Assembly: GCA_963555705.1 (NCBI GenBank)
Contig: OY743180.1
Coordinates: 32,706,129 to 32,770,128, forward strand
Length of the DNA stretch: 64,000 bases
Source: Ligustrum vulgare
Taxonomy: Eukaryota > Streptophyta > Magnoliopsida > Lamiales > Oleaceae
Reading direction: 5' to 3'
Positions 21,444-32,800 of the stretch are shown here, in pieces. Each line of letters opens with the position of its first letter. Position 1 is the first letter of the stretch. A program made the position numbers and the translations under genes. Under the pieces are notes generated by a model. It was given only the letters and a program-made list of their open reading frames with translations. It searched no databases and had not been told where the DNA came from.

Positions 21444-22555
21444 CTACAACTTAGACTTTCTTAGGGTTGGGAATCGCTCCTTTCGCAAGTGCACCCACAC
21501 CCAATCACCTGGCTCGAACGTCACTTGCCTCCTACCTTTGTTGGCATGAGTCGCATAACGCTCATTTTTCTTTTCAATTTGTTCTTTCACCTTCTCATGA
21601 AGTGCCTTCACAAGTTTAGCCTTTTTCGCCCCGTCCAAACTGCTCCGTTCATCTACAGGTAAAGGAATTAAATCAAGAGGAGTTAGCGGGTTGAAACCAT
21701 AAACAACTTCAAAAGGTGAACATGAAGTAGTAGAATGCACAGATCGATTATAAGCAAACTCCACAAATGGCAAACATTCCTCCCAACTTTTTAAATTCTT
21801 ATTTATGATAGTGCGCAACAGTTGGATTAATGTCCTATTAACTACCTCCGTTTGACCATCAGTTTGCGGGTGACATGTAGTAGAAAACAATAATTTAGTA
21901 CCCATCTTCCCCCACAAGACTTTTCAAAAGTAGCTTAGGAACTTAACATCCCTATCAGACACAATACTCCTAGGTACCCTATGGAGTCTCACAACTTCCC
22001 TAAAGAATAGGTCCGCTACGTTAGTTGCGTCATCAGTTTTATTACAAGGAATAAAATGCGCCATTTTGCTAAACCTGTCTACCACCACAAATATCGAGTC
22101 TCTACCTTTTTTTGCCCTAGGCAGACCTAACACAAAATCCATGGATATATCTACCCAAGGTTCATTAGGTACGGGCAAAGGTGTATACAAACCTTGTGGT
22201 AAGACTCTAGACTTAGATTGCTTACAAGTTATGCACCTTTCACAAATATGGTGAACATCCTTTTTCATTTTAGGCCAATAAAAGTGCTCTTGTAAAGTTT
22301 CTAATGTCTTAGTAACACCAAAGTGTCCCATTAACCCCCCACCATGAGCCTCACGTACTAGCAATTCACGCATAGAACAATTAGGCACACAAAGTTTACT
22401 TTCCCTAAACAAATAGCCATCATGCCTATAAAACTTATCAATTGCACCTTTTTCACATGAAGCATAAATGGTAGAAAAATTAGGGTCATTAGCATACATA
22501 CCTTTAATATATTCAAACCCAAGCAACTTCGCATTTAAAGAAGTTAAGAGAACAT
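21444..22555 (-). pseudogene. Integrase of the CRM-like element
   Basis: The N-terminal zinc-binding module shows His-His-Cys-Cys spacing ([18 protein letters not shown], then CERCITCKQ). The catalytic core follows with the first Asp in MDFVLGLP, the second in VSDRD, and the Glu in [13 protein letters not shown]. It ends with the basic, beta-rich segment [25 protein letters not shown] that precedes the C-terminal tail. A TGA at 21921-21923 (a Trp codon in relatives) lies between the second Asp and the Glu, so the core is cut in two. The enzyme would insert element cDNA into chromatin. Confidence 0.85.
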
Positions 22556-22994
22556 ACCTGCGAGAAAGGGCATCTGCTACCACATTCTCCTTACCTTGCT
22601 TATAGCGAATGACGTATGGAAAAGTCTCAATGAATTCCATCCAACGGGCGTGTCTTTTGTTTAGCTTACCTTGTCCCTTGAGGTGTTTCAGTGACTCGTG
22701 GTCAGTGTGTATGACGAATTCCTTTGGCCACAGATAGTGCTGCCATGTCTCCAAGGCACGAACAAGATCATAAAGCTCCTTGTCGTAGGTAGGATAATTC
22801 AAAACTGCCCCACTCAGCTTTTCACTGAAAAATACAAGCGGCCTTTTTTCCTGCATAAGAACGGCTCCAATACCTATTCCTGATGCATCACACTCAATCT
22901 CAAAGGTTTGGTTAAAGTTAGGTAAATCCAAAACCGGTGCAGAACATAACCTATCCTTAAGCATTTTAAAAGCATTTTCTTGTGCTACCCCCAA
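22556..22994 (-). pseudogene. RNase H of the CRM-like element
   Basis: Gypsy-type RNase H motifs are in order: [16 protein letters not shown] (first catalytic Asp), [19 protein letters not shown] (Glu), [12 protein letters not shown] (Asp) and VVADALSRR (last Asp). It would degrade the RNA strand of the RNA-DNA hybrid. The frame differs from that of the reverse transcriptase by one base: a run of five G (rc of 22988-22992) appears to have one G too many. Confidence 0.85.
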
Positions 22995-23752
22995 TGAAAT
23001 CCTACACTTTTCTTGACTATTTCTGTGAGTGGTGCTGCAAGTGTGCTAAAATCTTTAACAAATCTCCTATAAAACCCAGCCAACCCGTGGAAGCTCCTAA
23101 CCTCCGTAATAGTTTTGGGAGTTGGCCATTCTTTAATAGCACGAATTTTCTCCTCATCTACCTCAACACCATTTGCACTAACGACAAAACCAAGAAAAAT
23201 TACCTTTTCCATGCAAAAAGTACACTTTTTAAAATTAGCATATAGTTTTTCAGTTTTTAAAACTTCCAAAACAGATCTTAAATGTTCAATGTGATCACCT
23301 AAGTTCTTACTATATACCAAAATGTCATCAAAGTATACCACAACGAATTTACCAATGTAAGCACGCAAGACATGATTCATTAATCTCATAAAAGTGCTAG
23401 GTGCATTTGAGAGGCCGAACGGCATAACCATCCATTCATATAAACCATATTTGGTTTTGAAGGCGGTTTTCCATTCATCACCTTTTTTCATACAAATTTG
23501 GTGATAACCACTCTTAAGATCTATCTTACTAAAAATACTAGCACCATAAAGTTCATCAAGCATATCATCAAGTCTAGGTATGGGATGGCGATACTTTACC
23601 GTAATATTGTTGACTGCTCTACAATCCACGCACATCCTCCAAGTCCCATCTTTTTTTGGCACCAACAAAACTGGTACTGCACATGGGCTCATGCTTTCCC
23701 GAACATAGCCCTTTTTCAACAGCTCTTCAACCTGCTTTTGTAGCTCTTTGGT
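22985..23752 (-). pseudogene. Reverse transcriptase of the CRM-like element
   Basis: All canonical blocks are present: [46 protein letters not shown] (catalytic Asp), [29 protein letters not shown] (the F-D-D form of the Y-x-D-D box) and [14 protein letters not shown]. The sequence of the palm resembles CRM chromoviruses. A TAG at 23750-23752 separates it from the upstream frame (a Gln or Glu codon in relatives), and a one-base frameshift ends it before RNase H. It would copy element RNA into cDNA using initiator tRNA-Met as primer. Confidence 0.88.
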
Positions 23753-24763
23753 CTATTCGGGATTGCTCCTATAAGCTGGCCTGTTTGGAATGACCGCTCC
23801 TGGAACGAAGTCAATCTGGTGTTCAATCCCTCGAATTGGCGGCAGCCCACTAGGAATCTCCTCAGGAAATAAATCTGCAAATTCCTGCAAAAGAGACACA
23901 GCCAAACTGGGGAGGGAGTGGTTAGCTTCAACAAGTACAAGGAGAGATTCCTTGTACATTAGTAAAATCACTGGCTTATTTGTAGAAATAGCTTTGGTGA
24001 TATCACTCTGTTTTGCGTAGAAGCTCACTTTTGTTTTCTCTCTTTTACTGGCACTCTTTACACCCTCTCCTTTTTCTGGGATCATGGTCCCAACTCTCGA
24101 TTTTTCACACAACTCTCCTTTTTCCGGGATCGTGGTCCCGACCCTCTTCTGTTCACTCAACTCTCCTTTTTCCGGGAACGTGGTCCCGACCCTCTTTCTC
24201 TCTTCCTCACTTTTTAATTTCAATTGGTCTTCATAGACCTGTTGAGGTGATAAAGGCATTAGTTTGATATTTTTCCCATCCTTAGTGAAGGTATACCTAT
24301 TTTTAAATCCATCATGAATAACCTTCCTATCAAATTGCCATGGCCTGCCCAACAAGATGTGCCCCGCATGCATGGGTACCACATCACAAACCACGCTATC
24401 TTCATACTTCCCAATCGCCAAATCAACTACCACCTGTTTATTTACCTTAATCTCACCCGATTCATTTAACCACTGTAGCTTATATGGCCTAGGGTGTTTT
24501 AGTATAGGTAGGCACAGTTTCTCCACTAGAGTAGTGCTAGCAACGTTCGCACAACTACCCCCATCTATTATCAAACTACACACCTTGTTATTCACAAAAC
24601 ACCTAGTATGAAATATATTTTCTCGCAGCTCACCCGACTCTTCCACCTTAACTTGAGTACTAAGGGCTCTCCTAGTGACAAGTGATTTAGCTACTGCATA
24701 GTCCGCATCATCATTTTCACTAACATCCTCTAGAGCTGGCATATCCTTATACTCATCCTCCAC
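23753..24763 (-). pseudogene. Protease and linker of the CRM-like polyprotein
   Basis: A retropepsin with the chromovirus active site LIIDGGSCANVAS (Asp-Gly-Gly), followed by KLQWLNESGEIKV and HILLGRPWQFDRKVIHDG. A charged linker follows in which a unit of about 18 residues is tandemly repeated three times (RVGTTIPEKGEL and variants, 24062-24200). Then comes the entry to reverse transcriptase (EFADLFPEEIPSGLPPIRG). The frame is one off from gag because of the CT dinucleotide run at 24764-24779. In intact CRM elements gag and pol normally form a single frame, so I read the shift as slippage damage. Confidence 0.82.
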
Positions 24764-25986
24764 CTCTCTCTCTCTTTCTCATCCTCCGAACTTAACACCC
24801 CATCACGCAAAACCAAAATTCGTTTATTTGGACATTGTGAAGAAATATGTCCTAAGCCGGAACATTTAAAACAACGAATATCTCTAGTCCTAGGAGTTTG
24901 AGAATCAAAAGCAATTTTACCTTTGTTGGGTGGCTCTACTTTTCCCTTCGGTGCCTCAAATTTATTTTTCTGTACAACCCCCTCATTTTTAGAAGTCCCA
25001 CTCCATGTAGACTTACCAAAAGAATTAGAAGTTGTAGTGAATTTTGAAGTTCCCTTCCTTTTTAGTTGTCGCTCCACCTTCATGGCCATGTGAAGCATTT
25101 CCTCCAAATCGATATAATGCTGCAATTCAATAACATTAGCAATATCTCGATTTAAACCATTTAAAAACCTAGCCATGGTTGCCTCCGGGTCTTCCTCTAT
25201 ATTTTCCATAATCATGGCAACCTCCATCTCCCTATGGTAATCCTCCACACTCTTACTACCTTGGGAAAGGGTTTGTAGTTTTTGGTAGAGATCCCTATAG
25301 TAATGTCCAGGCACAAACCGTTTTCTCATAAGGGCCTTCAACTCATCCCAAGTTTCAATAGGCCTCTCCCCATTTCTCCTTTTACCAGTAACCAATTGAT
25401 CCCACCATACTATAGCATAATCAGTAAATTCTACGACTGCCAATTTAACCTTTTTAGCTTCAGAATAATTATGACAATCAAAAATTAATTCTACCCTCTT
25501 TTCCCATTCAAAATAAACGTCTGGATTACTCTTACCCTGAAACGAGGGAATGGACATTTTAATGTTACCAACATGTCCATCGACATCATCCCTACGATTA
25601 CGCCTATATCCCCTATCACGTCTTTCTCCCCGATCTCGTCTCCTACCAACACTAGTAATAGACAATTCACCACTATCCTCATCACTATCAACAACCTCAA
25701 CACGTTCATTCCTAGCTCTAAATTGTGGGTTGAAGTCATACCTTAGTGGTCTCCGTAAATTAGGGAAATTGCGTTGTTGATCCTGACGTGGTTGAGCAAT
25801 TCCCGCACCACGTGTCTCCCCCGGATTAATTACCCTTCCCACATTCTCGCCGGATTGTGGACCAAATTTTGCTTCCAACTTGGCATCCAACCTCGCCTCC
25901 CATTTTGCAAACCGTTCCTCCACCATTGCAAGCATTTTAAAATCTTGAAGATCCTTTTCCGTCGACGAAACTTCTTTCTGTGACAT
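24730..25986 (-). pseudogene. Gag of the CRM-like element
   Basis: An open frame of 418 codons starting at ATG (25986-25984). It has an N-terminal charged region with a short coiled coil (MVEERFAKWEARLDAKLEAK), an Arg-rich segment, the retrotransposon gag domain (ISIPSFQGKSNPDVYFEWEKR-like, then LVTGKRRNGERPIETWDELK and VIELQHYIDLEEMLHMA), and one zinc knuckle CFKCSGLGHISSQC near residue 375. Only the frame change into the protease near 24770 breaks it. Gag would assemble the particle and bind RNA. The start was chosen as the first ATG about 600 bp after the primer-binding site. Confidence 0.88.
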
Positions 25987-26591
25987 GGTTAGTAATAAAG
26001 AAAAGAGAAAAAAACTAAATAAAGATCCTCACGTGTTTTGTCGCTCGTATATCACTCAATTTGGCTTTTTCCCTCTATTATTCTCACCACTCTGCCTTTT
26101 TCCTCTCTATTCCCTTTTTTCCCACGTTCTCAAAGAACCCACTAAACTAGTCACGAATTTGGTCCTTGTGGAATAAACCCCAAAGTGCAAATAAGGAAAG
26201 TTGATGGAAAATATTGGAATTAGGAAATTTAAGAAAGAAATTATGGAAACAAGAATTCTATTGCAAGAAGAAGTTTTATGGAAACAAGAATAAGGAATTT
26301 TATGGAAACAAGGATTTGTTGGAAAGATTTGCCCAAGATTATTTTCTTGATTTCTTGTTCAAATCAACAACTACCTCTTTTCTTTCTTTTTTTTTTTGTA
26401 ATTTTCGGAATTTTTTTTTTTATCCTATCCAACAAGAATAATCAAGAACAAGAAAACAGAAATTGGCAAATCTTGAATTTTCTGGGGAAATTTCAAGAAA
26501 CAGGAATTGGAATGGAATTTTTTTTTGAATGATTAATAACTGGAAATAGAAAAAAAGAACTGGAATACTAAATAATTGGATTTAGAGACAG
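25987..26591 (-). other. 5' untranslated leader of the CRM-like element
   Basis: AT-rich leader between the primer-binding site and the gag start, with runs of T and A. No coding motif is seen. Confidence 0.7.
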
Positions 26592-26603
26592 GCTCTGATA
26601 CCA
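26592..26603 (-). other. Primer-binding site (initiator Met tRNA) of the CRM-like element
   Basis: The minus strand reads TGGTATCAGAGC two bases after the LTR end, complementary to plant initiator tRNA-Met. Confidence 0.93.
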
Positions 26604-26605
26604 GA

Positions 26606-27529
26606 TGATGTGATCCGATACGGGGATCACCAATAACACGCGGAATTAAACGCCGGAAAGCTCTAAAATCCAAGATAGTAGACGGTAACAATGCAACCCC
26701 GACCTCACGACGCAAGAACTATGGGTATATTAAACCCAAAACCCGTTACGATGCGGAGATAAGAACCACAAAGGGGGAACGCCACAAAGGTTGTCAAATC
26801 CTTTGATAAGTTTAATTTGTTCGACGAGAACACGAAGAAAATATAAGGGAATATCTCACCTTCAATATCATTAATCTCAAGATAAAAAGTTGTATTTTAC
26901 AATGCTGAATAAAGCCCTTTATATAGGCAAAGAAAATAAAGCAACTAAAAATAAACTAGAATTGAACCTAAACTAAAAAGCCCAAAACGCATCTTAAAAT
27001 ACGGAACCTAAGTTACGGCCGTGACTTATGAGTTTACGGCCGTAAGCAAGCTATGGACTCAAAATTAAAAACATTTGTTACGGCCGTAACAATCCCCTTT
27101 ACGGCCGTAATCAACCTTCTGAAAAAATATAAGTTATAAAATCTTGGGTTACGGCCGTGAGACATTTATTACGGCCGTAAGTCCTCTATTTCAGTTACGG
27201 CCGTAAGAAGATATTTTACGGCCGTGAAGGCCTTTCTGTCAAAATCCGCCAATAGCATTTTACGACCGTGAAAAGAGAGTTACGGCCGTGATCCTTCTTC
27301 TGCCTTATTTTCTTGTTCTTCCTTGATCCAAATGCATTGTAATAACTTTGGCTCCTCTTCCACTTTGTTATGCTACGTAAATGAAGTCTTTGCACTAGAG
27401 CACTCGTCCATCCACGCTTGCATGAATCCTTGCATTTCCTGCTTGATTCTTTTGGCTCTTTGTCTCATTATTGGTCCTACGGGCACGTGCAACGGGTCAA
27501 CGTTCTTCGAGCCACTCCGGAACTCATCA
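26606..27529 (-). repeat. 5' LTR of the CRM-like element
   Basis: Length 924 bp, nearly identical to 20352-21276. TATA-like box at 26926-26917 and palindrome array at 27012-27292. It ends against the right GATTG copy. A TAG near 27371-27373 truncates the LTR-coded tail relative to the other LTR. Confidence 0.92.
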
Positions 27530-27797
27530 GATTGATTTTTATCCGTAGGATGCGGTCCGTGGGTTTTCCCTATTAGGGTTTTTCCCATGTTAAGCTCAAA
27601 TTATTGTGTTCTTGTCCATTTACAATTCTGCACAATTTATTCAAGTTGTTTACGTTTTACTATCCAGACGAATCTGCTTTAGCAAGATTCATCTGGTACT
27701 GCGCTAAACAAAACTTAACGATTTACTGTTAATTAGCTACTGTTCAGACTTATCTGTGACAGTCTGGTTATAAAATTTAGACAACTTTAAATTTTTA
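27530..27797 (+). repeat. 5' LTR of the Sirevirus, right part
   Basis: Continuation of 19320-20351 after the insertion, beginning with the second GATTG and ending AAATTTTTA. It contains palindromic words CAGACGAATCTG (27665-27676) and CAGACTTATCTG (27745-27756). Together with the left part the LTR is about 1295 bp, against 1292 bp for the 3' LTR. Confidence 0.88.
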
Positions 27798-27799
27798 AT

Positions 27800-27811
27800 T
27801 GGTATCAGAGC
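27800..27811 (+). other. Primer-binding site (initiator Met tRNA) of the Sirevirus
   Basis: TGGTATCAGAGC lies two bases after the LTR end and 36 bp before the gag ATG. Confidence 0.93.
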
Positions 27812-27847
27812 GGGTTCACTTCTAGAAAGTGAGATCCGGTTGTCTAA

Positions 27848-28867
27848 ATGAAAAATTCTGCATCTCTTAGGCCACCTCTGTTAACTGGTAGTAACTATGC
27901 ATATTGGAAAATCCGTATGGAAATTTTTATTCAATCTATTGATGAACGTTGTTGGACATCTGTCCTTGAAGGTTATACAGTACCCACTGTCACTGCTGAA
28001 GGTGTTGTTATAGCTGTAGCTAGAAGTGCTTATACTGCAGATGAATTAGCTAATGCAAATTGGAATTCTAAGGCACTTAACGCTATTGTTTCTTTGGTTG
28101 ATCCAGGTCAATTCAGACTCATCTCCTCCTTAAGAACCGCCAAGGAAGCATGGGATGCTTTGAGAGTTGCAAACGAAGGAACCAATGTTGTCAAAACCTC
28201 CAAGCTACACATGATCACTCTAGAGTTTGAACAATTATCTATGGATGAGAAAGAAGACTTCAAAAGCTTCTACGCCAAATTGAGTGATCTCACCAACTCA
28301 ACTAAAGCTCTTGGGAAAACCTACTCAAATGAGCAGATTATACAAAAAATCCTTAGATCTTTGCCAGACAGGTTCCATGCAAAAGTGATAGCGATTGAAG
28401 AAAGTAAGGATCTCTCAACCATGTGAGTTGAGGAACTTGTAGGGTCATTGATGACCTATGAGTTAAATCTGACCCGAAGAAAGAAAGACAAAATATCAGG
28501 GATTGCTTTCAAGTCAAATAATGACATTTCAGACGACTCTGGCGAGACAGATGAAGATGAAAACTTCGTACTTCTCACCGGACAATTTAAAAGATTCCTC
28601 AAGGGCAAACAAAAAGAAAGGTCCACAAATCTTCAAGGCCAGAATAAAAAACCACAAAAACAATGGAGGAAAAATAATTTCTATCCAAAAAATAATGCTA
28701 ACTCGTCTGAAGGAAAGCCTAGGAGTCGAATTCAATGCAGAGAATGTGAAGGATATGGACACATTGCAGCTGATTGTCCTAATACTCAAAAGAAGACCAA
28801 GGGAAGGAAGGCCATGAATGTTACATGGAGTGATGGAGACTCAGATGAATCTGAATTAGAATCATAG
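27848..28867 (+). pseudogene. Sirevirus gag
   Basis: It starts at ATG 27848 shortly after the primer-binding site. The N-terminal part has RPPLLTGSNYAYWKIRMEIF, typical of copia gag (DUF4219-like). The UBN2-type core follows (IVSLVDPGQFRLISSLRTAK-like, then LPDRFHAKVIAIEE), and a zinc knuckle CRECEGYGHIAADC lies near 28737-28778. One in-frame TGA at 28424-28426 (in STM-stop-VEELVGSL) replaces what is Arg in relatives, consistent with CGA to TGA decay at a methylated CpG. The frame is the same on both sides. Gag would form the particle. Confidence 0.88.
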
Positions 28868-29640
28868 AACAGCAATTCTGAAAAATAGGTAACTACCCTT
28901 ACTACTTTAAAGCTGTCTGGTACTGAATCTGGTAACTCTTCTTATACAGATGAATCTGGACCAAATACTGAAAACTTGAGAAAGGAACTTCAAGATGCAG
29001 AAGAGAAGATCTAACTGTTGCAGGCCTTCACCGAGCATAGCAGGGAACAACAACTGGACACATCTGCATTCTCAGAAGTTGAACAAAATGAGGTAAGTAG
29101 GTTATGTTCAGAACGTGCTAAAGCACAAGACAAAATCAAGAAGCTGGCACTTGGATCTGTCCAGCTTGATGAAATCCTGAACATTGGCAGACCTGTCAAC
29201 TTAAAAATAGGTCTTAGATATGAGGGTAAAGGTAAAAATCATGACCATAAAATAAACCTTGTAAGAGAATCTGGATACAAATGCATGGAACAAAATAGAA
29301 GTTATACAGATGCATCTACCTCTCATCATCATCAATACAATGCGGCTGGAACTCAAAACTCACATCCAGCCAGGAACTATACAAGAAGATAATTTCAGCC
29401 GAATCTGTACAAGCCAGATGAGTCTGTCCATCAGAACGGCAGGAAATTTCAACCTCGACAAAGTTCGAAGGATACATCTGTTTTCCAGGTATTCTGTAAT
29501 TTTTATGCTAAATCTGGTCATGATATATTTAGGTGTCATGAGTACTTGAAATTAATCAATTCACACACAAGAAGACTTGTTTCTAGACAAGAAAAGAAAA
29601 TTAGAACTAATTCTTATGTAGTTCAATTATCTTTAAGTGC
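28868..29640 (+). pseudogene. Sirevirus gag-pol junction region
   Basis: A broken, charged, coiled-coil-like region (for example SFEVEQNEVSRLCSERAKAQ-like near 29055-29120) leads into a decayed second knuckle (FCNFYAKSGHDIFRCHEY near 29490-29545, first Cys pair incomplete). Such a region between gag and protease is usual in Sireviruses. Several stops are present. The open stretch 29018-29392 is the longest. Confidence 0.6.
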
Positions 29641-30109
29641 TTTGATTCCTAACAAATAGTATTTTGATAGTTGATGTTCTACACACATGACAGGTGATCT
29701 CTCTCTACTAACACATTTTGAAAAAGGCGAAACAGGTGCTGTTACATTTGGTGATGGCCAAAAGGGTAAGATAGATGGATCTGGTATCATCAACATCAAG
29801 GGATTGCCTACATTAACAAATGTCTTATATGTTATAGGACTTAAGGCAAATTTGATCAGTGTAGGACAACTTTGTGATGATAACTTGCTTGTCATGTTTT
29901 CAAAAGAATATTGCAAGGTTTTAAGTTGTGGCCAGAAGTCTAACCCGTTAAAAAGTGTTTTCTTTAAGGGAGTTAGATCTAGAGACAAATGTTATACATT
30001 TGAAAGTCACATAACTTGCAATTCTGTTAAGACCAAAAATGAGAAACTATGGCACAACAAATTAGGGTATCTAAACTACCATGACCTCATGAAACTGACC
30101 AGATTATAA
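29641..30109 (+). pseudogene. Sirevirus protease and GAG-pre-integrase domain
   Basis: The copia active-site block reads YFDS-stop-CSTHMTGDLSLL: the catalytic Asp (29666-29668) and Ser are present, but the Gly of the D-S-G triad is a TGA (29672-29674), and the preceding Trp is a TAG. The rest (GDGQKGKIDGSGIINIKG, then NVLYVIGLKANLISVGQLCD) is open, as is the pre-integrase motif KLWHNKLGYLNYHDLMKL. A TAA at 30107-30109 ends this stretch. Confidence 0.82.
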
Positions 30110-31100
30110 GCTGTGAGAGGCTTACCTAGCATAAAAAATATTTTAGATGAAATCTGTGGTGAGTGTCAAAAGGTAAGCAAATCAAAAGTTAACACAAATC
30201 AGGTACATCTATTAATACCTCTCATATAATTGAACTAATCCACATGGATTTGATGGGTCCTATCCAAAAGGAAAGTATTGATGGTAAGAGGTATATTTAT
30301 GTGTGTGTTGATGATTTCTCCATATACACCTGGGTCATGCTTATTCGTGATAAATTTGATACATTTGACAATTTTGCTAATCTTTTTAAAAAATTGAGCA
30401 ATGAAAAGGCAGACGAACAGGTAAGAGTCAAAAAGATCAGAAGTGATCATGGAAGAGACTTTGAAAACTCCAAGTTTGCTGATTTTTGTATCCAATATGG
30501 GATCAAGCATGAGCACTCATCCCCAAAGACTCCTCAATAGAATGGAGTGGTGGAAAGGAAAAATAGAACTCTACAAGAGATGGCTCGTATCATGCTAAAC
30601 AGCAACAAATTGCTCACGAAATTTTGGGCAGAAGCCATAAACACTGCTTGTTATATTGTCAATAGAGTCATAGTTAGATCAAGAATAAATCAAACTGCAT
30701 ATGAAATTTGGAAGGGTATAAAACCTAGGGTTGATTACTTTCATGCCTTTGGAAGTAAATGTTACATTTTAAAAGATAGAGAACACCTAGAAAAATTTGA
30801 CTCAAAATCGGATGATGAGATATTTTTGGGTTATGCTGAAAATAGTAGGGCCTATAAAGTTTACAATCTAAGAACCCAAACTGTTCTTGAGTCAATTAAT
30901 GTGAAAGTGGATGACACTAATTGTTTGAACTTGGATTTACAGGAAGCAGATGGTGATCAATTGGAAATTCCACCAAAAGAAAAAGCTGGAACTAAAAGGT
31001 TAGAAGAAGAACAAGACCAAGCTGGAAGTCTCAATGATACTGAAGAATCAGATCAGGATGAGTCTGGGCACCCAGTAATATCTACAGATCGGGACGAATC
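30110..31100 (+). pseudogene. Sirevirus integrase
   Basis: A zinc-binding remnant ICGECQKVSKSK lies near 30150-30190. The core has HMDLMGPIQKESIDGKRY (first Asp), KIRSDHGRDFENSKF (second Asp) and NGVVERKNRTLQEMARIM (Glu). The segment FHAFGSKCYILKDREHLEKF and GYAENSRAYKVYN follow, as in all copia integrases. A TAG at 30538-30540 separates the second Asp from the Glu, and other stops lie near 30225-30240. Inactive, but the lineage is clear. Confidence 0.87.
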
Positions 31101-32032
31101 TGACTGCCCAGATACACCTGATATTGCAGAATTAGAAGCATCGAGAATACCACCTGCTAGGATTCAAAAGGCTCATCCACTTGATAACATTCTCACTGAT
31201 ATGTCTAAGAGAAATGTGACCAGAAGAAATTTTGCTACCGAGATGGGAAACATCTGTCACATGTCTCAAATTGAGCCAAAAAATGTCAAGGAAGCATTGA
31301 CAGACGAACACTGGGTACATGCTATGCAGGAGGAACTCAATCAATTTGAAAGAAACAACGTCTGGGAGCTGGTACCATGTCCTAAGGAAGGTAATGTAAT
31401 TGGAACCAAATGGATCTTCAAGAACAAATCAAATGAACAAGGAAATGTGGTAAGAAATAAAGCCGGACTTGTTGCCCAAGGCTATACCCAAATTGAAGGG
31501 ATAGACTTTGACGAAACATTTGCTCTGGTAGCCAGACTGGAATCCATCAGGCTGTTGCTAGCTGTGTCCTGCTACATTAATTTCAGACTATTTCAGATGG
31601 ATTTCAAAAGTGTCTTTCTGAATGGAGTTCTTAATGAGGAAGCTTGTGTGGAGCAGCCCAAGGATTCATAGATTCATCTCACCCGGACTATGTCTTTAGA
31701 CTCAAAAAGGCGTTATATGGGTTGAAACAAGCCCCCAGAGCTTGGTATGAAAGGATCACATGATTCTTGCTAAGTAACAGATACAAAAGGGGAGGAATTG
31801 ATAAAACTCTTTTCATTAAGCATCTAAATCCTGGACTAATTGTAGCTCAGATATATGTAGATGACATAGTATTTGGGTCTACATCTAAGTCCATAATTGG
31901 TGAATTTATAAATACAATGAAAAGAGAATTTGAAATGATACGGTTGGTGAACCAACATTTTTTATTGGTTTATAGGTATAGCAGGATGAATCTGACATAT
32001 TCATATCTCAAGAAAAATATGCTAAAAATCTG
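31101..32032 (+). pseudogene. Sirevirus reverse transcriptase
   Basis: The copia reverse transcriptase starts near WVHAMQEELNQFERNNVWEL (31314) and runs through GTKWIFKNKSNEQGNVVRNK and FQMDFKSVFLNGVL (the usual catalytic D-V-K-S context reads D-F-K-S). One base is missing in an A run near 31660, so the frame jumps before [20 protein letters not shown] replaces a residue near 31761. The catalytic box IYVDDIVFGST is intact near 31852-31884. Confidence 0.87.
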
Positions 32033-32800
32033 GTGAAGAAATTTGGACTTGAAGCTGCAAAGGCAATGAGAACTCCCATGGCAACTACTCTAAAACTTTC
32101 AAAGGATGACAATGGCAAGGATGTAGATCCATCTCTCTATAGAAGCATGATTGGAAGTCTTTTGTACCTTACTGCCAATAGGACAGACATATCCTTCAGT
32201 GTTGGAGTTTGTGCAAGATATCAAGTCAAACCTAAGGAGTCTCATGTTGCCGCCGTAAAAAGAATCATCAGATATGTAAATGGTACTTTAAGCTATGGAA
32301 TTTGGTTTACAAGAGATACCACTGCCCATCTTGCTGGTTTTTCAGATGCAGACTAAGCTGGGAATGTGGATGATCGAAAGAGTACATCCGGAGGATGTTT
32401 CTACATTGGGAACAATTTGGTGGCTTGGCTAAGTAGAAAACAAAATTCAGTGTCACTTTCCACAGCCGAAGCTGAGTATATTGTAGCTGGCAGTTACTGT
32501 ACACAACTACTTTGGATGAAACAAATGTTGGAAGACTATGGGATCTCTACAGAACAAACCATTATGTATTGTGACAACACCAGTGCCATTAATATCTCAA
32601 AGAATCCAGTCCAGCATTCTAGAACAAAACACATTGACATCAGACACCACTTCATCAAAGAATTGGTGGAACAAAAGATTATCAATCTGGAGCACATACA
32701 GACTGATCTACAGCTGGCAGATTTGTTCACTAAGGCCCTCGATACTGTCAAATTTGAAAGCCTTAGGAAACAAATTGGAGTATCACTGCCTCCTGAATAG
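32033..32800 (+). pseudogene. Sirevirus RNase H
   Basis: The end of the reverse transcriptase connection (YRSMIGSLLYLTANRTDISF) leads into copia RNase H: LAGFSDAD followed by a TAA where Trp is expected, DDRKSTSGGCFYIG, LSTAEAEYIVAGSYC, MYCDNTSAINISKNPVQHSR, and the conserved end TKHIDIRHHFIKE and LADLFTKAL. The stop TAG at 32798-32800 matches the usual end of copia pol. Confidence 0.87.

Larger units (their letters stand above)
20352..27529 (-). mobile_element. CRM-like Ty3/gypsy chromovirus, complete, 7178 bp
   Basis: Minus strand: 5' LTR (27529-26606), initiator-Met tRNA primer-binding site (26603-26592), gag, protease, reverse transcriptase, RNase H, integrase, a C-terminal tail that runs into the 3' LTR, a polypurine tract (21287-21277) and 3' LTR (21276-20352). 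Flanked by perfect 5-bp duplications GATTG. Pol motifs resemble the CRM (centromeric) chromovirus clade, in which the polyprotein also extends into the LTR. The LTRs differ at roughly 20 of 925 positions by hand count. Two frameshifts in homopolymer or dinucleotide runs and three stops inactivate the polyprotein, so the copy is recent but dead. Confidence 0.9.

Noticed and set aside
24730..24780. Programmed gag-pol frameshift in the CRM-like element
   Set aside because: The shift lies in a CT dinucleotide run, CRM elements usually have one gag-pol frame, and other random stops and shifts are present; slippage damage is the simpler reading.
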